From Paenibacillus sp. FJAT-26967 (GTDB taxonomy: Bacteria; Bacillota; Bacilli; Paenibacillales; NBRC-103111): a stretch of DNA of 60,280 nt. How positions within the stretch are numbered: the first letter of the stretch is position 1; each line of letters opens with the position of its first letter. The DNA lies in assembly GCF_001541095.1 (NCBI RefSeq), contig NZ_LMXH01000012.1, positions 1 to 60,280 of the forward strand, given 5' to 3'. The notes below the pieces were generated by a model. It ran no database searches. It had not been told where the DNA came from and saw only the letters and a program-made list of their open reading frames with translations. Of this stretch, positions 40,491 through 49,960 are shown piece after piece. Made by a program: the position numbers and the translations under genes.

Positions 40491-40524
40491 AAAAATCCCC
40501 CTTTACGGGTGTAAAGAAGGGATT
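40491..40524 (-). terminator. Minus-strand terminator upstream of the chelatase gene
   Basis: On the minus strand AATCCCTTCTTTACACCC-GTAAAGGGGGATT followed by TTTCC. It may end transcripts from the yerC side. Confidence 0.65.
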
Positions 40525-41104
40525 CGTCTATGTGTGGCATCGCTCTCGCGAAAAGAAGGTCCGTGTTGCATCATCCATCTCCAGAAGCCCATACAAAATA
40601 TCGGCTCTCTGTCCTTCAGGCTGTAAGACTTACAAACCATCCGGAGCTTATTAGATTGTATAAAAAGTCTTCAGCGCACGCTGATCTCCATCCTTAAAAA
40701 GATTGGATCATCCATGCAGCAAGTCAAGTAAGTGCGCTGTCCCGTCCTATACGAAAGGCCGCTTCTTCATAACCTAAACCAATAAGCAGTTAGGCAAAAA
40801 CTATAGATGGCAGCTTATAAATAAAAGCAAACCCGGTCTTAAAGGTTTCCGGCTACATTCTACAAGAACGCTATGCTGTACAAAGTAGTTCTCTGCGTAG
40901 AATAACCGCGTCTTTGGAAAGTACGGCCGCATGCACTATCTGCCGCTTATCGTTCCTCTATGCAGTCCCGCAGCTTCTTGAGGAGCTCCGGCTACCTGGT
41001 AATAGTCCGCGAAGTCTAGAGTCGCGAGCCTCACTCACATATGGCCATTCCTTTGAATAGAAAAGGTAGAGGCCGGTATGCCCTGCCGGTTAATTGCTCC
41101 GGTA
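40525..41104. other. 580-bp stretch without recognisable gene
   Basis: No frame with a ribosome site, tRNA or known RNA could be seen on either strand. It lies between yerC and the minus-strand terminator at 40.5 kb and so may be a long 3' untranslated region. Confidence 0.35.
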
Positions 41105-41398
41105 TTAGCGGTTCAATCTGTCCAGCGTCAGCACATAACCGTCATTGCCGTAGTTCAGGCAGCGTTTTACGCGTGAAATGGTTGCCGTACTTGCACCAGT
41201 CTCTGCTTCGATCTGATTATACGTGCATCCCTTGCGAAGCATACGGGCTACTTCAAGACGCTGGGACAGCGATTGAATCTCGTTGACCGTACACAGATCA
41301 TCAAAAAATGTATAGCATTCTTCTAAATCTTTCAAAGTAAGGATCGCCTCGAAAAGCTGGTCGATCGCTTTATCGTTAAGTTTTTTCAGCTGCATCAT
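41105..41398 (-). CDS. yerC: YerC/TrpR-family DNA-binding protein
   Basis: A 97-aa TrpR-like helix-turn-helix protein: KAIDQLFEAILTLKDLEECY then FFDDLCTVNEIQSLSQRLEV and the recognition part GCTYNQIEAETGASTATISR VKRC. YerC of Bacillus is a widely conserved small regulator of this type; its targets are poorly known. A consensus promoter precedes it. The start MMQLKK is preceded by AGGGGTTG. It lies in the same neighbourhood as dgkB/rlmCD and the pur operon, as in Bacillus. Confidence 0.92.
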   Translation of the reverse strand: MMQLKKLNDKAIDQLFEAILTLKDLEECYTFFDDLCTVNEIQSLSQRLEVARMLRKGCTYNQIEAETGASTATISRVKRCLNYGNDGYVLTLDRLNR

Positions 41399-41464
41399 TT
41401 CAACCCCTAGAATTACATTCTCTATCCAACTAATTAGAACTGTGTTTACTTCTTCGACAGATTC

Positions 41465-41493
41465 ATTATAATATCCTTCCTTTAGAAATGCAA
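41465..41493 (-). promoter_or_regulatory. Sigma-A promoter of yerC
   Basis: On the minus strand -35 TTGCAT (41493-41488), 17-bp spacer, -10 TATAAT (41470-41465), about 67 bp upstream of the start codon. Confidence 0.75.
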
Positions 41494-41639
41494 AACTGTA
41501 AAATTTTTATGCGTCACCGCCTTAAACCGTGACTGTGTTTTTGACCGTGGCATTTTCCCCGACCCGTGACATCCGTCCAAACCAAACGTTTGCCTATCAC
41601 ATACGCTGTACTAGTAAATCCTGATGCAAAGGATCGTGA

Positions 41640-42221
41640 ATGAAAGTGAACTCCCAATATCCGATATACGGCCAACAGCCGGAGGTGCATACAAGAAGTC
41701 TGTTTTCACCGGGACCTGGCGGAGGTCAGGGAGCTCCGTTTCAAGGCGGGGGCTTCCCCGGAGGAGGCTTTGGAGGCGGTGAAGGGGGCTTCCCTGGCGG
41801 TGGCGGATTTCAGCCGGGGGGGCCGACCTACTCCGACTTCTTCCCTGGCGGCAGTAACCTCCCGGCTGTTCAGCAGACCACGCAGGCAGCAGCGAGTACC
41901 GGCGGCGGTGCCGCCGGCCTTCTAGGCAACATGAATTTCAACCAGATCAAAGGCATTGTTGACCGCATGGGCGGAATCGAGGGTGTCATCGGCACCATGG
42001 GTAAGGTACAGAAATTCGTAGGCTCGGTCCAGCAATTCGCTCCGATGCTCAAGCTGATGTTCAGCGGCTTCGGTGCCAAAGCGGCAACCAAAGAAACGGC
42101 TTCCGCCACGAAACGCAGAAGGAAGAAGAAAAAGAGCCGCCGCACTAATCGTAAAAGCACTTCGACTGTTTACCGGAGTAAACGCACGTCCCGCCGGCGT
42201 TCCCGCAGGTCCCGGCGGTAG
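41640..42221 (+). CDS. YqfQ/VrrA-like protein
   Basis: A 193-aa protein. A Gly/Pro/Phe-rich region (residues ~24-70) precedes the conserved core GLLGNMNFNQIKGIVDRMGG IEGVIGTMGKVQKFVGSVQQ FAPMLKLMF, which matches the YqfQ (VrrA) family of Bacillales. The tail is strongly basic (KRRRKKKKSRRTNRKS ... RSRRSRR). YqfQ is found in spores, but its role is unclear. AAAGGATC lies 5-6 nt upstream of the ATG. The gene is monocistronic with its own terminator. Confidence 0.85.
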   Translation: MKVNSQYPIYGQQPEVHTRSLFSPGPGGGQGAPFQGGGFPGGGFGGGEGGFPGGGGFQPGGPTYSDFFPGGSNLPAVQQTTQAAASTGGGAAGLLGNMNFNQIKGIVDRMGGIEGVIGTMGKVQKFVGSVQQFAPMLKLMFSGFGAKAATKETASATKRRRKKKKSRRTNRKSTSTVYRSKRTSRRRSRRSRR

Positions 42222-42270
42222 GGGATGAAGCAGGCTTGAGAAGGCTTTGCCGGGGAAGAAATTTTAGAAG

Positions 42271-42293
42271 AGGCCGCAGCTGCGGCCTTTTCG
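42271..42293 (+). terminator. Terminator of the yqfQ-like gene
   Basis: GGCCGCAGCTGCGGCC palindrome followed by TTTTC. Confidence 0.75.
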
Positions 42294-42344
42294 TCAGGCA
42301 TTAAAGGCCTTTGGCGTCAGCGCCGTCATGCAGAGCCATATCTT

Positions 42345-42480
42345 AGTCGTAACAAGGTATCCGTATCGGAAGGTGTGGCCGGATCACTTCCTTTCTGTGG
42401 AGATTCGGGTGCCGAAGCGCATCCAGCCAAGAAGGCCTCGGCCTTCAGAACTTCAATCACTCGTTGTCAGTTTTGAATGG
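42345..42480 (+). pseudogene. Relic of a 16S rRNA 3' end and adjoining rRNA spacer
   Basis: Positions 42345-42394 follow the universal 16S 3' end (AGTCGTAACAAGGTA... GTATCGGAAGGTG ... GGATCAC..CCTTT) with about four substitutions, one of which changes the anti-Shine-Dalgarno CACCTCC to CACTTCC. Further on, CACTCGTTGTCAGTTTTGAA (42459-42478) matches the spacer box usually found downstream of 16S in Bacillales rrn operons. The rest of 16S and any 23S are absent. It is oriented opposite to the intact rrn operon at the right edge. Confidence 0.8.
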
Positions 42481-42767
42481 AGAACGGGTTCGCTGATCCT
42501 TTTATCCTGTTCGTGCAGAGCTGCTCTGTTCACACTTGCCTGCCCGTAGTGTCAATCAGCCAGCATACCTGCATATGCAGCAGCCCCGGAGGCGGCTGTG
42601 CTGCGCCCGCTCCCTCCTCGCTGTATCTGCGGCATCACTGTTCCCGGACTTTAGCCGCAGCTGTGCTGGCTCCTGCGCAAAGCCCTCTGCGCTCCCTGCC
42701 ATGCCGCTGTGGTATACTAGAGGAATAGATACGTATTCCACAGGAACAAGAATGGCAGGTGATCGGG
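42481..42767. other. GC-rich spacer before the DCC protein
   Basis: No gene recognised. A -10-like TATACT occurs at 42714-42719. Confidence 0.35.
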
Positions 42768-43193
42768 ATGCGCAGCCATACCGCGGGCCCGGATATGGAC
42801 GGGCCCGTTGTTTTGTTCGACGGCGTCTGCAACTTGTGCAATTCCGCCGTCATGTTTACCATCCGCCGCGACCCGCATGGGCGGGTCCGCTTCGCGGCGC
42901 TGCAGTCGGACGCCGGGCAGAGGCTGCTTGCCCGGCACGACCTCCCCGCGGTTTCCTTCGACACGTTCGTACTTGTCGAAGGAAACCGCGCTTACATGCA
43001 GTCCACCGCCGGACTGCGTGTGCTGCGCCGCCTGCGGTACCCGTGGCCGCTGCTGTACGGCTTCATCGCCGTACCGAAGCCGCTCCGTGACGCGGTATAC
43101 CGCTGGGTTGCACGCAACCGCTACCGCTGGTTCGGGCAGCGGGAGCAGTGCATGATGCCGACGCCAGAACTTCGCCGGCGGTTTTTGGAGTAG
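42768..43193 (+). CDS. DCC-family thiol-disulfide oxidoreductase-like protein (DUF393)
   Basis: A 141-aa protein with the DCC motif VVLFDGVCNLCNSAVMFTIR (D-x-x-C-x-x-C at residues ~18-24) and the family's downstream features AALQSDAGQRLL and LLYGFIAVPKPLRDAVYRWV. The name refers to the Asp-Cys-Cys motif; thiol-disulfide exchange is presumed from this motif. ATG 42768 has AGGTGATC upstream; a GTG at 42759 is also possible. It is a single gene in a GC-rich stretch. Confidence 0.88.
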   Translation: MRSHTAGPDMDGPVVLFDGVCNLCNSAVMFTIRRDPHGRVRFAALQSDAGQRLLARHDLPAVSFDTFVLVEGNRAYMQSTAGLRVLRRLRYPWPLLYGFIAVPKPLRDAVYRWVARNRYRWFGQREQCMMPTPELRRRFLE

Positions 43194-43364
43194 CAGAGCG
43201 AGCAACCTGCTTGGGCACATCGGCAGATCAGAATCATTTTCGCAGGAAAGCAGCGACACCATTCTCCCATATGCATAGGCCTGTAATTTTCTTTTCACTG
43301 CCTATCATTACTTGTCCTTCATTCCCGCAACTGTGCTATACAATTCCTCCCCTTACTTCCCGCA

Positions 43365-43402
43365 TCAAAAAAACCGGCGCTCCAAAAGGAGCTGCCGGTT
43401 AC
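43365..43402 (-). terminator. Terminator of the MORN protein gene
   Basis: On the minus strand AACCGGCAGCTCC - TTTT - GGAGCGCCGGTT followed by TTTTTT, 14 bp past the stop codon. Confidence 0.9.
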
Positions 43403-43415
43403 TGACACTATGTTC

Positions 43416-44618
43416 TTATTGCTGTTCTGCCAAAGTCTTTTCAAATTCAGGCTGTGCATGCTCTTCCAAATCTGTAGCCGATACAGAGTTAACGGAACCG
43501 GCAGGCTGCCCGTTTACAAATTCTCCTTCATAAACGAGGTTGCCATCGCAGTCATACAAACGGCCATAGCCTTCTGCTACACTGTTCTTAAACTCACCTT
43601 CATAAATGATCGTTCCGTTTGGATCATATTCCGTACCATAGCCATGACGCAGACCGTCTTTGTACATGCCGATGTACTTCCAGCCATCCGTCCAGTGGAA
43701 AGTGCCCCCGCATTGAATCACTCCATTTATGAAGTTACCTTCGAAGCGGCTGCCGTCCGCCCATTTAATGCGGCCTACTCCATTGAATTCGTCATTATTG
43801 AAGAATCCGGTGTACTTATTGTAGCCGCTCACATTATCGGGAATGCCCGGGCAAGGCTCCCATGTCCAGTTATACACGCCGTATCCCTGTTTAAGGCCCG
43901 CTTTCCATTTCCCGTCGTATTCCGGATGTGAGTCTTCATAGTATGACTTACCGTTCCCGTCAAACTTGTTATCTTTCCATTTCCCCTCATAACGGAGAGT
44001 TCCGAAACAATCGTAATATTTTCCGTTGCCTTCGAATTTGCTGTTCACCATGTCGCCTTCATAAAATTTCTTTCCATCCGGATAATAAATGGTAATGAAG
44101 CCCGTATACCCGGTTGAACTTAAGACCGCTCTGGCTTTTGAAGATGTCTCCTTTGTCAGCGTACCAGTGTAAAGTGTTTCGAGGACGCTTGTTTGCAAAG
44201 TATCATTGAGCGAAATAAGGCCTGCTTCGGAGTTTACTTTCAATTGTCGTCCTGTCAAACTTGCAAAAGCTTTCAGATTAAGCTGTGGCGTGCTTCCGCT
44301 GCTCACAACGGATGCCCCCGCCTCTTTCGTTTCCCCGTTTACGATGAATGAGCTGGAGCCGGGAACCAATTGGATGTTGGAACCGTCTTTGGAAGCCAGA
44401 TACCCGGAGCCATACACATTGTTCTGCACGGTATATCCGAGACTTCCGAGAACCGAATTCAGGTCGGCATAAGCCGTATCTCCTGAAATCTGCGGTTCTG
44501 CCGATAAACCGATCGTTTTGCTGTTAACCTGAACCTGAGTGATGGATGCCGCTGAAGCCGCCAAAGGAAGCAGGAATAAAGCCAGCATCATTGCCAAACC
44601 ATAAACCAACTTTTTCAT
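43416..44618 (-). CDS. Secreted MORN-repeat protein with a copper-amine-oxidase-N-like domain
   Basis: A 400-aa protein. The signal peptide is MKKLVYGLAMMLALFLLPLA ASA. Residues ~25-150 resemble the CuAO-N-type wall domain common in Paenibacillus exported proteins (AYADLNSVLGSLGYTVQ ... QLNLKAFASLTGRQLKV). Residues ~165-380 hold about nine MORN repeats (FYEGDMVNSKFEGNGKYYD, RYEGKWKDNKFDGNGKSYY, IYEGEFKNSVAEGYGRLYD). MORN repeats usually mediate lipid or protein contacts; a secreted version is less usual. AAGGAGGG lies 6 nt before the ATG. It is monocistronic with a strong terminator. Function unknown. Confidence 0.88.
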   Translation of the reverse strand: MKKLVYGLAMMLALFLLPLAASAASITQVQVNSKTIGLSAEPQISGDTAYADLNSVLGSLGYTVQNNVYGSGYLASKDGSNIQLVPGSSSFIVNGETKEAGASVVSSGSTPQLNLKAFASLTGRQLKVNSEAGLISLNDTLQTSVLETLYTGTLTKETSSKARAVLSSTGYTGFITIYYPDGKKFYEGDMVNSKFEGNGKYYDCFGTLRYEGKWKDNKFDGNGKSYYEDSHPEYDGKWKAGLKQGYGVYNWTWEPCPGIPDNVSGYNKYTGFFNNDEFNGVGRIKWADGSRFEGNFINGVIQCGGTFHWTDGWKYIGMYKDGLRHGYGTEYDPNGTIIYEGEFKNSVAEGYGRLYDCDGNLVYEGEFVNGQPAGSVNSVSATDLEEHAQPEFEKTLAEQQ

Positions 44619-44884
44619 TTCTCGCCCTCCTTAATACAAATCTTTCCTGTTCTACTTTACGATACATAATGTAACTTGTAAATAGGTTTTTCATATTATT
44701 GATACAATTTGTCACAAAATAGAGACAAGGACATTAAATTTCTTAGGCATTGGTTTTCAAAAAGGATTACCGGTACCCCTGTAGGCAATAATAGGAGCGA
44801 TATTAGAGTCCGGGCGCATCAGCGGTTTTCGTGACTTCCGGCGTTGCAGCTGCATAACCGCATCTGGATTTGGAGGAACTCTCT
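44619..44884. other. Intergenic region between MORN gene and small membrane protein
   Basis: It should contain the promoters of both divergent genes. I see no clear consensus boxes. Confidence 0.35.
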
Positions 44885-45040
44885 ATGAAACAGACTTGGT
44901 ATTGGATTACGGATCATTGGGTGTCCATTGCACTTATTCTCGGTTCATTGGCGGCCGTTTTTCATGTCTACAAACACAAAAACGAGCTCCAGCTGTACTG
45001 GCTTGATAAAGGTACACTTAAGAAGAGAAAAAAACATTAA
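44885..45040 (+). CDS. Small membrane protein, 51 aa
   Basis: MKQTWYWITDHWVSIALILG SLAAVFHVY forms one transmembrane helix (residues ~12-29), followed by a basic cytoplasmic tail (LDKGTLKKRKKH). A strong ribosome site GGAGG lies 8 nt before ATG 44885. I do not recognise a family. Codon use and the ribosome site support a real gene despite its length. Confidence 0.65.
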   Translation: MKQTWYWITDHWVSIALILGSLAAVFHVYKHKNELQLYWLDKGTLKKRKKH

Positions 45041-45066
45041 CACTTAAAGATATCACTTAGAATAAT

Positions 45067-45102
45067 CATCGTCCTACGCATCGTCCTACGTATCGTCCCG
45101 CG
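45067..45102. repeat. Three tandem 12-bp repeats
   Basis: CATCGTCCTACG twice, then TATCGTCCCGCG, just beyond the pur operon terminator. Confidence 0.7.
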
Positions 45103-45134
45103 AATGATCTCCTTTTCCCGGTCGGCTTCTACGC

Positions 45135-45183
45135 CAAAAAAACATCCCGGGACCATTGTGCAACAAATGGTCCCGGGATGTTT
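45135..45183 (-). terminator. Terminator of the pur operon
   Basis: On the minus strand AAACATCCCGGGACCATT pairs perfectly with AATGGTCCCGGGATGTTT and is followed by TTTTT. It lies about 220 bp past purD and is the first terminator downstream of it on that strand. Confidence 0.85.
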
Positions 45184-45406
45184 AGGTGTGCCTGTTGGCA
45201 AGCTAGTTATCGCAGGGAGTGTCCTTCCCCGTATTCGTAGCCTGCTTCTAATTACGCTATATCTTATCTGATAGCCGTGCAAACTTTTAAATTCAGCTGC
45301 AATGAGCTAATAGGGCCTGACAAAATGTCTACCCTTGGGAGGCAGCGCAGCATGTTCCACAGGAATCCCGCTCGCTCACACCGCTCATTCCTGCCGCCAG
45401 AAGCTT

Positions 45407-46675
45407 TTACTTCATAGCCTTCAGAGCTTTCAAGGCAATGTCCGTACGATTCTGCTTACCCTCGAAGGTGATGCGTTCAGCCGCCGCGTAAGCCTTCTCG
45501 CGCGCGTCTGCGATGCCTTGGCCCAGCGCGGTGACACCGAGCACACGGCCGCCGCTGGTGACCAGGCGGCCGCCCTCAAGCGCCGTACCCGCATGGAATA
45601 CGATCGCGTCGCCTGCGGCGTCCAGTCCTTCGATCGGCAGCCCTTTCGGGTACGAGCCCGGGTAGCCCCCGGATGCGAGGATGACGCATACGGCTGCTTC
45701 GTCGCTCCACTCGATCTCCAGGTCCGCCAGGCGGCCTTCGAGTGTCGCGAGAATGATCTCCAGCAGGTCGGTTTTCAGCCGGGGCAGAATGACCTGCGTC
45801 TCCGGATCGCCGAAGCGGGCATTGAACTCGATCGTTTTCGGTCCGTTCTCGGTCAGCATCAGTCCCGCGTACAATACGCCGCGGAACGGACGGCCTTCCT
45901 TCACCATCGCTTCAGCCGTCGGCTTCACGATGGTATCCAGCGCCTGCTGTACGATCTCCTGCGGGATGTGCGGTACAGGCGAATAAGTGCCCATGCCTCC
46001 GGTGTTCGGACCTTTGTCGCCGTCAAAGACCGGCTTATGGTCCTGTGACGGTGACATCGGCTTGACTACATTGCCATCGACGAAAGCCAGCAGGGACATC
46101 TCTTCCCCCTGCAGGAACTCTTCGATGACGACGCGGTTGCCCGATGCGCCGAACAGCTTGTCGACCATGATCTCTTTCAGAGCCTTCTCGGCCTCTTCCA
46201 GAGTCGCGGCCACGATAACGCCTTTACCTGCGGCCAGCCCGTCCGCTTTGATAACGATTGGAGCGCCAAGCTTATGCAGGTAGGCGAGCGCCGCTTCATA
46301 CTCCTCAAAAGCCTCGTATGCAGCCGTAGGCACTTCGTATTTTTTCAGCAGATGCTTCATAAATACTTTACTGCCCTCGATCTCCGCCGCGGCCCGGTTA
46401 GGTCCGTACGCACGGATGCCATGCTCCTCCAGATAGTCCACAATGCCTTCATACAGCGGATCGTCCGGTCCGACTACAACGAGATCAATCGCATTCCCGC
46501 GCACGAACTCCGCGATTTCCGCAAACTGAAACTCCGTAATCGGCACGCACTCGGCAAGCTCGGCGATTCCGCCGTTACCCGGCGCACAGAACAGAGCCGT
46601 GACCTTCGGGCTTTTGCGGAGCGACCATACGATTGCATGCTCACGGCCTCCACGGCCGATAACCAAAATACGCAT
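45407..46675 (-). CDS. purD: Phosphoribosylamine-glycine ligase
   Basis: A 422-aa ATP-grasp ligase (GAR synthetase): phosphoribosylamine + glycine + ATP to GAR, step 2 of purine synthesis. Visible are MRILVIGRGGREHAIVWSLR, APGNGGIAEL, the ATP-grasp strand IVIKADGLAAGKGVIVA and the metal-binding EFNARFGDPETQ. Length is normal. Last gene of the pur operon, 20 bp after purH; GGGAGG precedes the ATG. Confidence 0.97.
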   Translation of the reverse strand: MRILVIGRGGREHAIVWSLRKSPKVTALFCAPGNGGIAELAECVPITEFQFAEIAEFVRGNAIDLVVVGPDDPLYEGIVDYLEEHGIRAYGPNRAAAEIEGSKVFMKHLLKKYEVPTAAYEAFEEYEAALAYLHKLGAPIVIKADGLAAGKGVIVAATLEEAEKALKEIMVDKLFGASGNRVVIEEFLQGEEMSLLAFVDGNVVKPMSPSQDHKPVFDGDKGPNTGGMGTYSPVPHIPQEIVQQALDTIVKPTAEAMVKEGRPFRGVLYAGLMLTENGPKTIEFNARFGDPETQVILPRLKTDLLEIILATLEGRLADLEIEWSDEAAVCVILASGGYPGSYPKGLPIEGLDAAGDAIVFHAGTALEGGRLVTSGGRVLGVTALGQGIADAREKAYAAAERITFEGKQNRTDIALKALKAMK

Positions 46676-46695
46676 AATGTCGTACCTCCCGCCTC

Positions 46696-48240
46696 TTAGT
46701 GTTTGAAATGACGAACGCCTGTCACAACCATGGCGATGCCTTTTTCATTCGCTACCTTAATCGAATCTTCATCACGGATGGAGCCGCCCGGTTGAATAAT
46801 GGCCGTAATGCCTGCCGCAGCCGCAATTTCAAGCGTATCGCTCATAGGGAAGAATGCGTCCGATGCCAGTACCGATCCCTTGGCTTTGTCAGCCGCCTGC
46901 TCGATTGCGATCTTGGCAGCGCCGACACGGTTCATTTGACCAGCGCCAACACCGACTGTCATATCGTCTGCTACCAGAATTATAGCGTTGGATTTCACAT
47001 GCTTCACAACCTTCCAGGCAAAAAGAAGCTGCTTCAGCTCTTCCTCGGTCGGCTGGCGATCCGTTACTACCTTAAGGTCACTTTCCGCAATTGCATGTAC
47101 ATCGCTATCCTGTACGAGCATTCCGCCTTCGACGGAAGTAACCATCGGCAGCGCCTTACGCTCAGCACCTGCAATGTTGCCGAGCTTAAGCAGACGGATG
47201 TTCTTCTTCGCTTGAAGAATCTCAAGCGCTTCCGGGGTATAGTCCGGCGCGATCACGATCTCTAGGAAAATTTCGTGGAGAAGCTTCGCCGTTTCACCGT
47301 CAACCGGGCGGTTAGCAGCTACAATTCCGCCAAAAATAGAGGTAGGGTCAGCCGCATAGGCTTTCTCGTACGCTTCCTTCACTGTGCTGCCGATTCCGAC
47401 GCCGCAAGGGTTCATATGCTTAACCGCTACCACAGCCGGCTCCGTAAATTCCTTCACGATTTGCAGAGCTGCATTAGCATCGTTGATGTTGTTGTAAGAA
47501 AGCTCTTTTCCGTGAAGCTGCTCCGCGGTAGCAATGCTTCCGGCTCCGGCAAGCGGCTTGCGGTAGAAAGCGGCTTTCTGATGAGGATTTTCTCCATAGC
47601 GGAGATCCTGTACTTTTTCATAAGTAACGGTGTAACGCTCCGGGAATTCTTCGCCCGTTTGAGCGGACAAATATTCAGAGATAAGGGAATCGTAAGCCGC
47701 GGTGTGACGGAATACTTTCGCTGCCAGACGTTTACGCGTCTCCAGGGTGGTATCCGAACCTTCACGAACTTCAGCAAGCACCGTTTCATAATCGGCAGCG
47801 TCCACCACTACGGAGACGAATGCATGGTTCTTAGCTGCGGAACGCAGCATAGTCGGTCCGCCAATGTCGATGTTCTCAACAGCATCCGCGTATTCTACAT
47901 CCGGCTTTGCAATGGTTTCTGCGAACGGATACAGGTTTACAATCACAAGATCGATGTAGCCGAGCCCGAGCTCTTCCATCACTTTGCGGTGCTCCGCATC
48001 GTCACGAATCGCCAGCAGGCCGCTGTGTACGGCCGGGTGCAGTGTTTTTACACGTCCATCGAGAATCTCCGGAAAACCTGTTACATCGGAAATACCGATA
48101 ACGGGCACTCCCTGCTGCTCAAGCAGTGTCTTTGTTCCGCCTGTGGAGACGAGCTCCACACCCAGCTTCGCCAATTCGCCTGCAAATTCCACGATCCCTG
48201 TTTTATCCGATACGCTGATCAACGCTCTTTTGATTGCCAC
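46696..48240 (-). CDS. purH: Bifunctional AICAR transformylase / IMP cyclohydrolase
   Basis: A 514-aa enzyme for the last two steps to IMP. The N-terminal IMP cyclohydrolase domain is of the MGS-like type ([31 protein letters not shown]). The C-terminal transformylase contains [15 protein letters not shown] and [12 protein letters not shown] with the catalytic Lys-His pair. It starts with GTG at 48240 behind GGAGGAG. It lies between purN (66-bp gap) and purD. Confidence 0.97.
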   Translation of the reverse strand: MAIKRALISVSDKTGIVEFAGELAKLGVELVSTGGTKTLLEQQGVPVIGISDVTGFPEILDGRVKTLHPAVHSGLLAIRDDAEHRKVMEELGLGYIDLVIVNLYPFAETIAKPDVEYADAVENIDIGGPTMLRSAAKNHAFVSVVVDAADYETVLAEVREGSDTTLETRKRLAAKVFRHTAAYDSLISEYLSAQTGEEFPERYTVTYEKVQDLRYGENPHQKAAFYRKPLAGAGSIATAEQLHGKELSYNNINDANAALQIVKEFTEPAVVAVKHMNPCGVGIGSTVKEAYEKAYAADPTSIFGGIVAANRPVDGETAKLLHEIFLEIVIAPDYTPEALEILQAKKNIRLLKLGNIAGAERKALPMVTSVEGGMLVQDSDVHAIAESDLKVVTDRQPTEEELKQLLFAWKVVKHVKSNAIILVADDMTVGVGAGQMNRVGAAKIAIEQAADKAKGSVLASDAFFPMSDTLEIAAAAGITAIIQPGGSIRDEDSIKVANEKGIAMVVTGVRHFKH

Positions 48241-48306
48241 AGTTTCTCCTCCTATTTATCCGCAATAATTAGTTGTGATCCGTTTTGTACTTCCTGATTT
48301 AACTTC

Positions 48307-48918
48307 CTATGAACTCACGGTCACCCGGCGTCCGTCCAGCTTGACTCTTCCCGCTGCAATCCAGCCGATAGCCAGCGGCAGCAGCTCGTGCTCGACCGCA
48401 TGAATGCGCTCCGCCAAGCTGTCTTCGGTATCGTCTTCCTGCACTTCCACTGCGCGCTGGGCAATAATCGGGCCTGAATCGAGGCCCCCGTCTACATAAT
48501 GAACGGTCACGCCGGTCATCTTCACACCGTACTCAAGTGCTTGCGCAATCCCTCTCACACCAGGAAAAGCAGGCAGCAGCGAAGGATGAATATTGATCAT
48601 CCGGCCATAGAAGGGCTCCACAAGCACAGGCGTCAGAATACGCATATAACCCGCAAGCACGATTAGATCAATTTCTTTCTCATTCAATAGAGTAAGAATC
48701 TCACTCTCATAAGCTTCCCGGCCCGAATACGTCTTCGGTAAAAAAGCGAAAACAGGCACATCCGCCTGTTTCGCCCTCTGAACCACTTGCGCCTGCGGCC
48801 GGTCACAGACGAGCAGCTGGAGGTCTGCATCAAGCGTCCCGTTATGAACCGCGTCCGAGATCGCTTGAAAGTTGGACCCGCTTCCCGAAGCGAACACGGC
48901 GATCCGCAGCTTGCGCAT
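48307..48918 (-). CDS. purN: Phosphoribosylglycinamide formyltransferase
   Basis: A 203-aa folate-dependent GAR transformylase: RKLRIAVFASGSGSNFQAIS, the catalytic Asn-His-Asp set in NIHPSLLPAFPG and TVHYVDGGLDSGPIIAQ. It transfers a formyl group from 10-formyl-THF to GAR (step 3). Its start lies 1 bp after the purM stop, so translation is coupled. Confidence 0.97.
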   Translation of the reverse strand: MRKLRIAVFASGSGSNFQAISDAVHNGTLDADLQLLVCDRPQAQVVQRAKQADVPVFAFLPKTYSGREAYESEILTLLNEKEIDLIVLAGYMRILTPVLVEPFYGRMINIHPSLLPAFPGVRGIAQALEYGVKMTGVTVHYVDGGLDSGPIIAQRAVEVQEDDTEDSLAERIHAVEHELLPLAIGWIAAGRVKLDGRRVTVSS

Positions 48919-48919
48919 C

Positions 48920-49960
48920 TTAAACCTCCGCTCCGTCGAACGTGACGATCTTATCGCCTTCCGTCACTTCGCCGATCCGGTAAGCTTCGTGTCCATGCGA
49001 ACGCGCAATCGCCAGCGCTTTGTCCGCCTCTTCCTGAGCCACGATGATGACCATCCCGATTCCCATGTTGAACGTGCGGAACATATCATTGTTCGAGATA
49101 TTTCCTTCACGCTGCATCAGGGAGAAGATAGGCAGAATCGGCCAAGAACCATATTGAATGTTCACGTTTACGCCATCCGGCAGCGTACGTGGAATATTTT
49201 CAAGGAAACCGCCGCCCGTAATGTGCGCTGCTCCTTTGATTTCAACTTCATCCAGGATGCCCAGAACCGGCTTCACATACAGTTTGGTCGGCTCCAGCAG
49301 CACATCGCCGAGTACACCGCCCAGCTCATCGATCGAATCCGTCAAAGCGTGCCCTTTCTCTTCGAGAAGCAGCTTTCGCACCAGCGAGAACCCATTACTG
49401 TGAACGCCGCTGGAAGCAAGGCCGATAACCGCGTCGCCAGGACGAACGGTAGAACCGTCGATGATTTTTTTCTTGTCGACAATCCCTACGGTAAACCCGG
49501 CAATGTCATACTCCCCTTTGGTATACATGCCCGGCATTTCCGCCGTTTCTCCGCCGATCAGCGAACAGCCTGATTCCGCGCAGCCATCAGCAATCCCTTT
49601 TACAATGGATTCAATCTTCTCCGGAACCACTTTGTCACAGGCCAGATAGTCTAGGAAAAAGAGCGGCTCCGCGCCTTGAACCACGATATCGTTGACGCAC
49701 ATGGCGACCGCATCGATCCCGATTGTATCATGCTTGTCTATGGCAAAAGCGATTTTGAGCTTCGTACCCACGCCATCTGTACCCGACACGAGCACAGGCT
49801 CTTCATACTTGTCCTTATTCAAGCTGAACAAAGAACCGAAGCCGCCCAGTCCCGTTAATACTTCAGGACGGAATGTTCTTTTCACATGCTTCTTCATCCG
49901 TTCGACCGCTTCGTTACCGGCCGCGATATCAACGCCTGCTTTCTTGTAAGCCTCCGACAC
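48920..49960 (-). CDS. purM: Phosphoribosylformylglycinamidine cyclo-ligase
   Basis: A 346-aa AIR synthetase (step 5, FGAM + ATP to AIR): [63 protein letters not shown] use the GTG at 49960 (GGGAG 8 nt upstream), which gives the normal length; an ATG frame opening at 50014 would add an unconserved N-terminus. It overlaps nothing upstream: a 218-bp spacer separates it from purF. Confidence 0.96.
   Translation of the reverse strand: MSEAYKKAGVDIAAGNEAVERMKKHVKRTFRPEVLTGLGGFGSLFSLNKDKYEEPVLVSGTDGVGTKLKIAFAIDKHDTIGIDAVAMCVNDIVVQGAEPLFFLDYLACDKVVPEKIESIVKGIADGCAESGCSLIGGETAEMPGMYTKGEYDIAGFTVGIVDKKKIIDGSTVRPGDAVIGLASSGVHSNGFSLVRKLLLEEKGHALTDSIDELGGVLGDVLLEPTKLYVKPVLGILDEVEIKGAAHITGGGFLENIPRTLPDGVNVNIQYGSWPILPIFSLMQREGNISNNDMFRTFNMGIGMVIIVAQEEADKALAIARSHGHEAYRIGEVTEGDKIVTFDGAEV

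Noticed and set aside
45037-45282. An 81-codon minus-strand frame beyond purD
   Set aside because: It spans the pur operon terminator and the 12-bp repeats and lacks a ribosome site.
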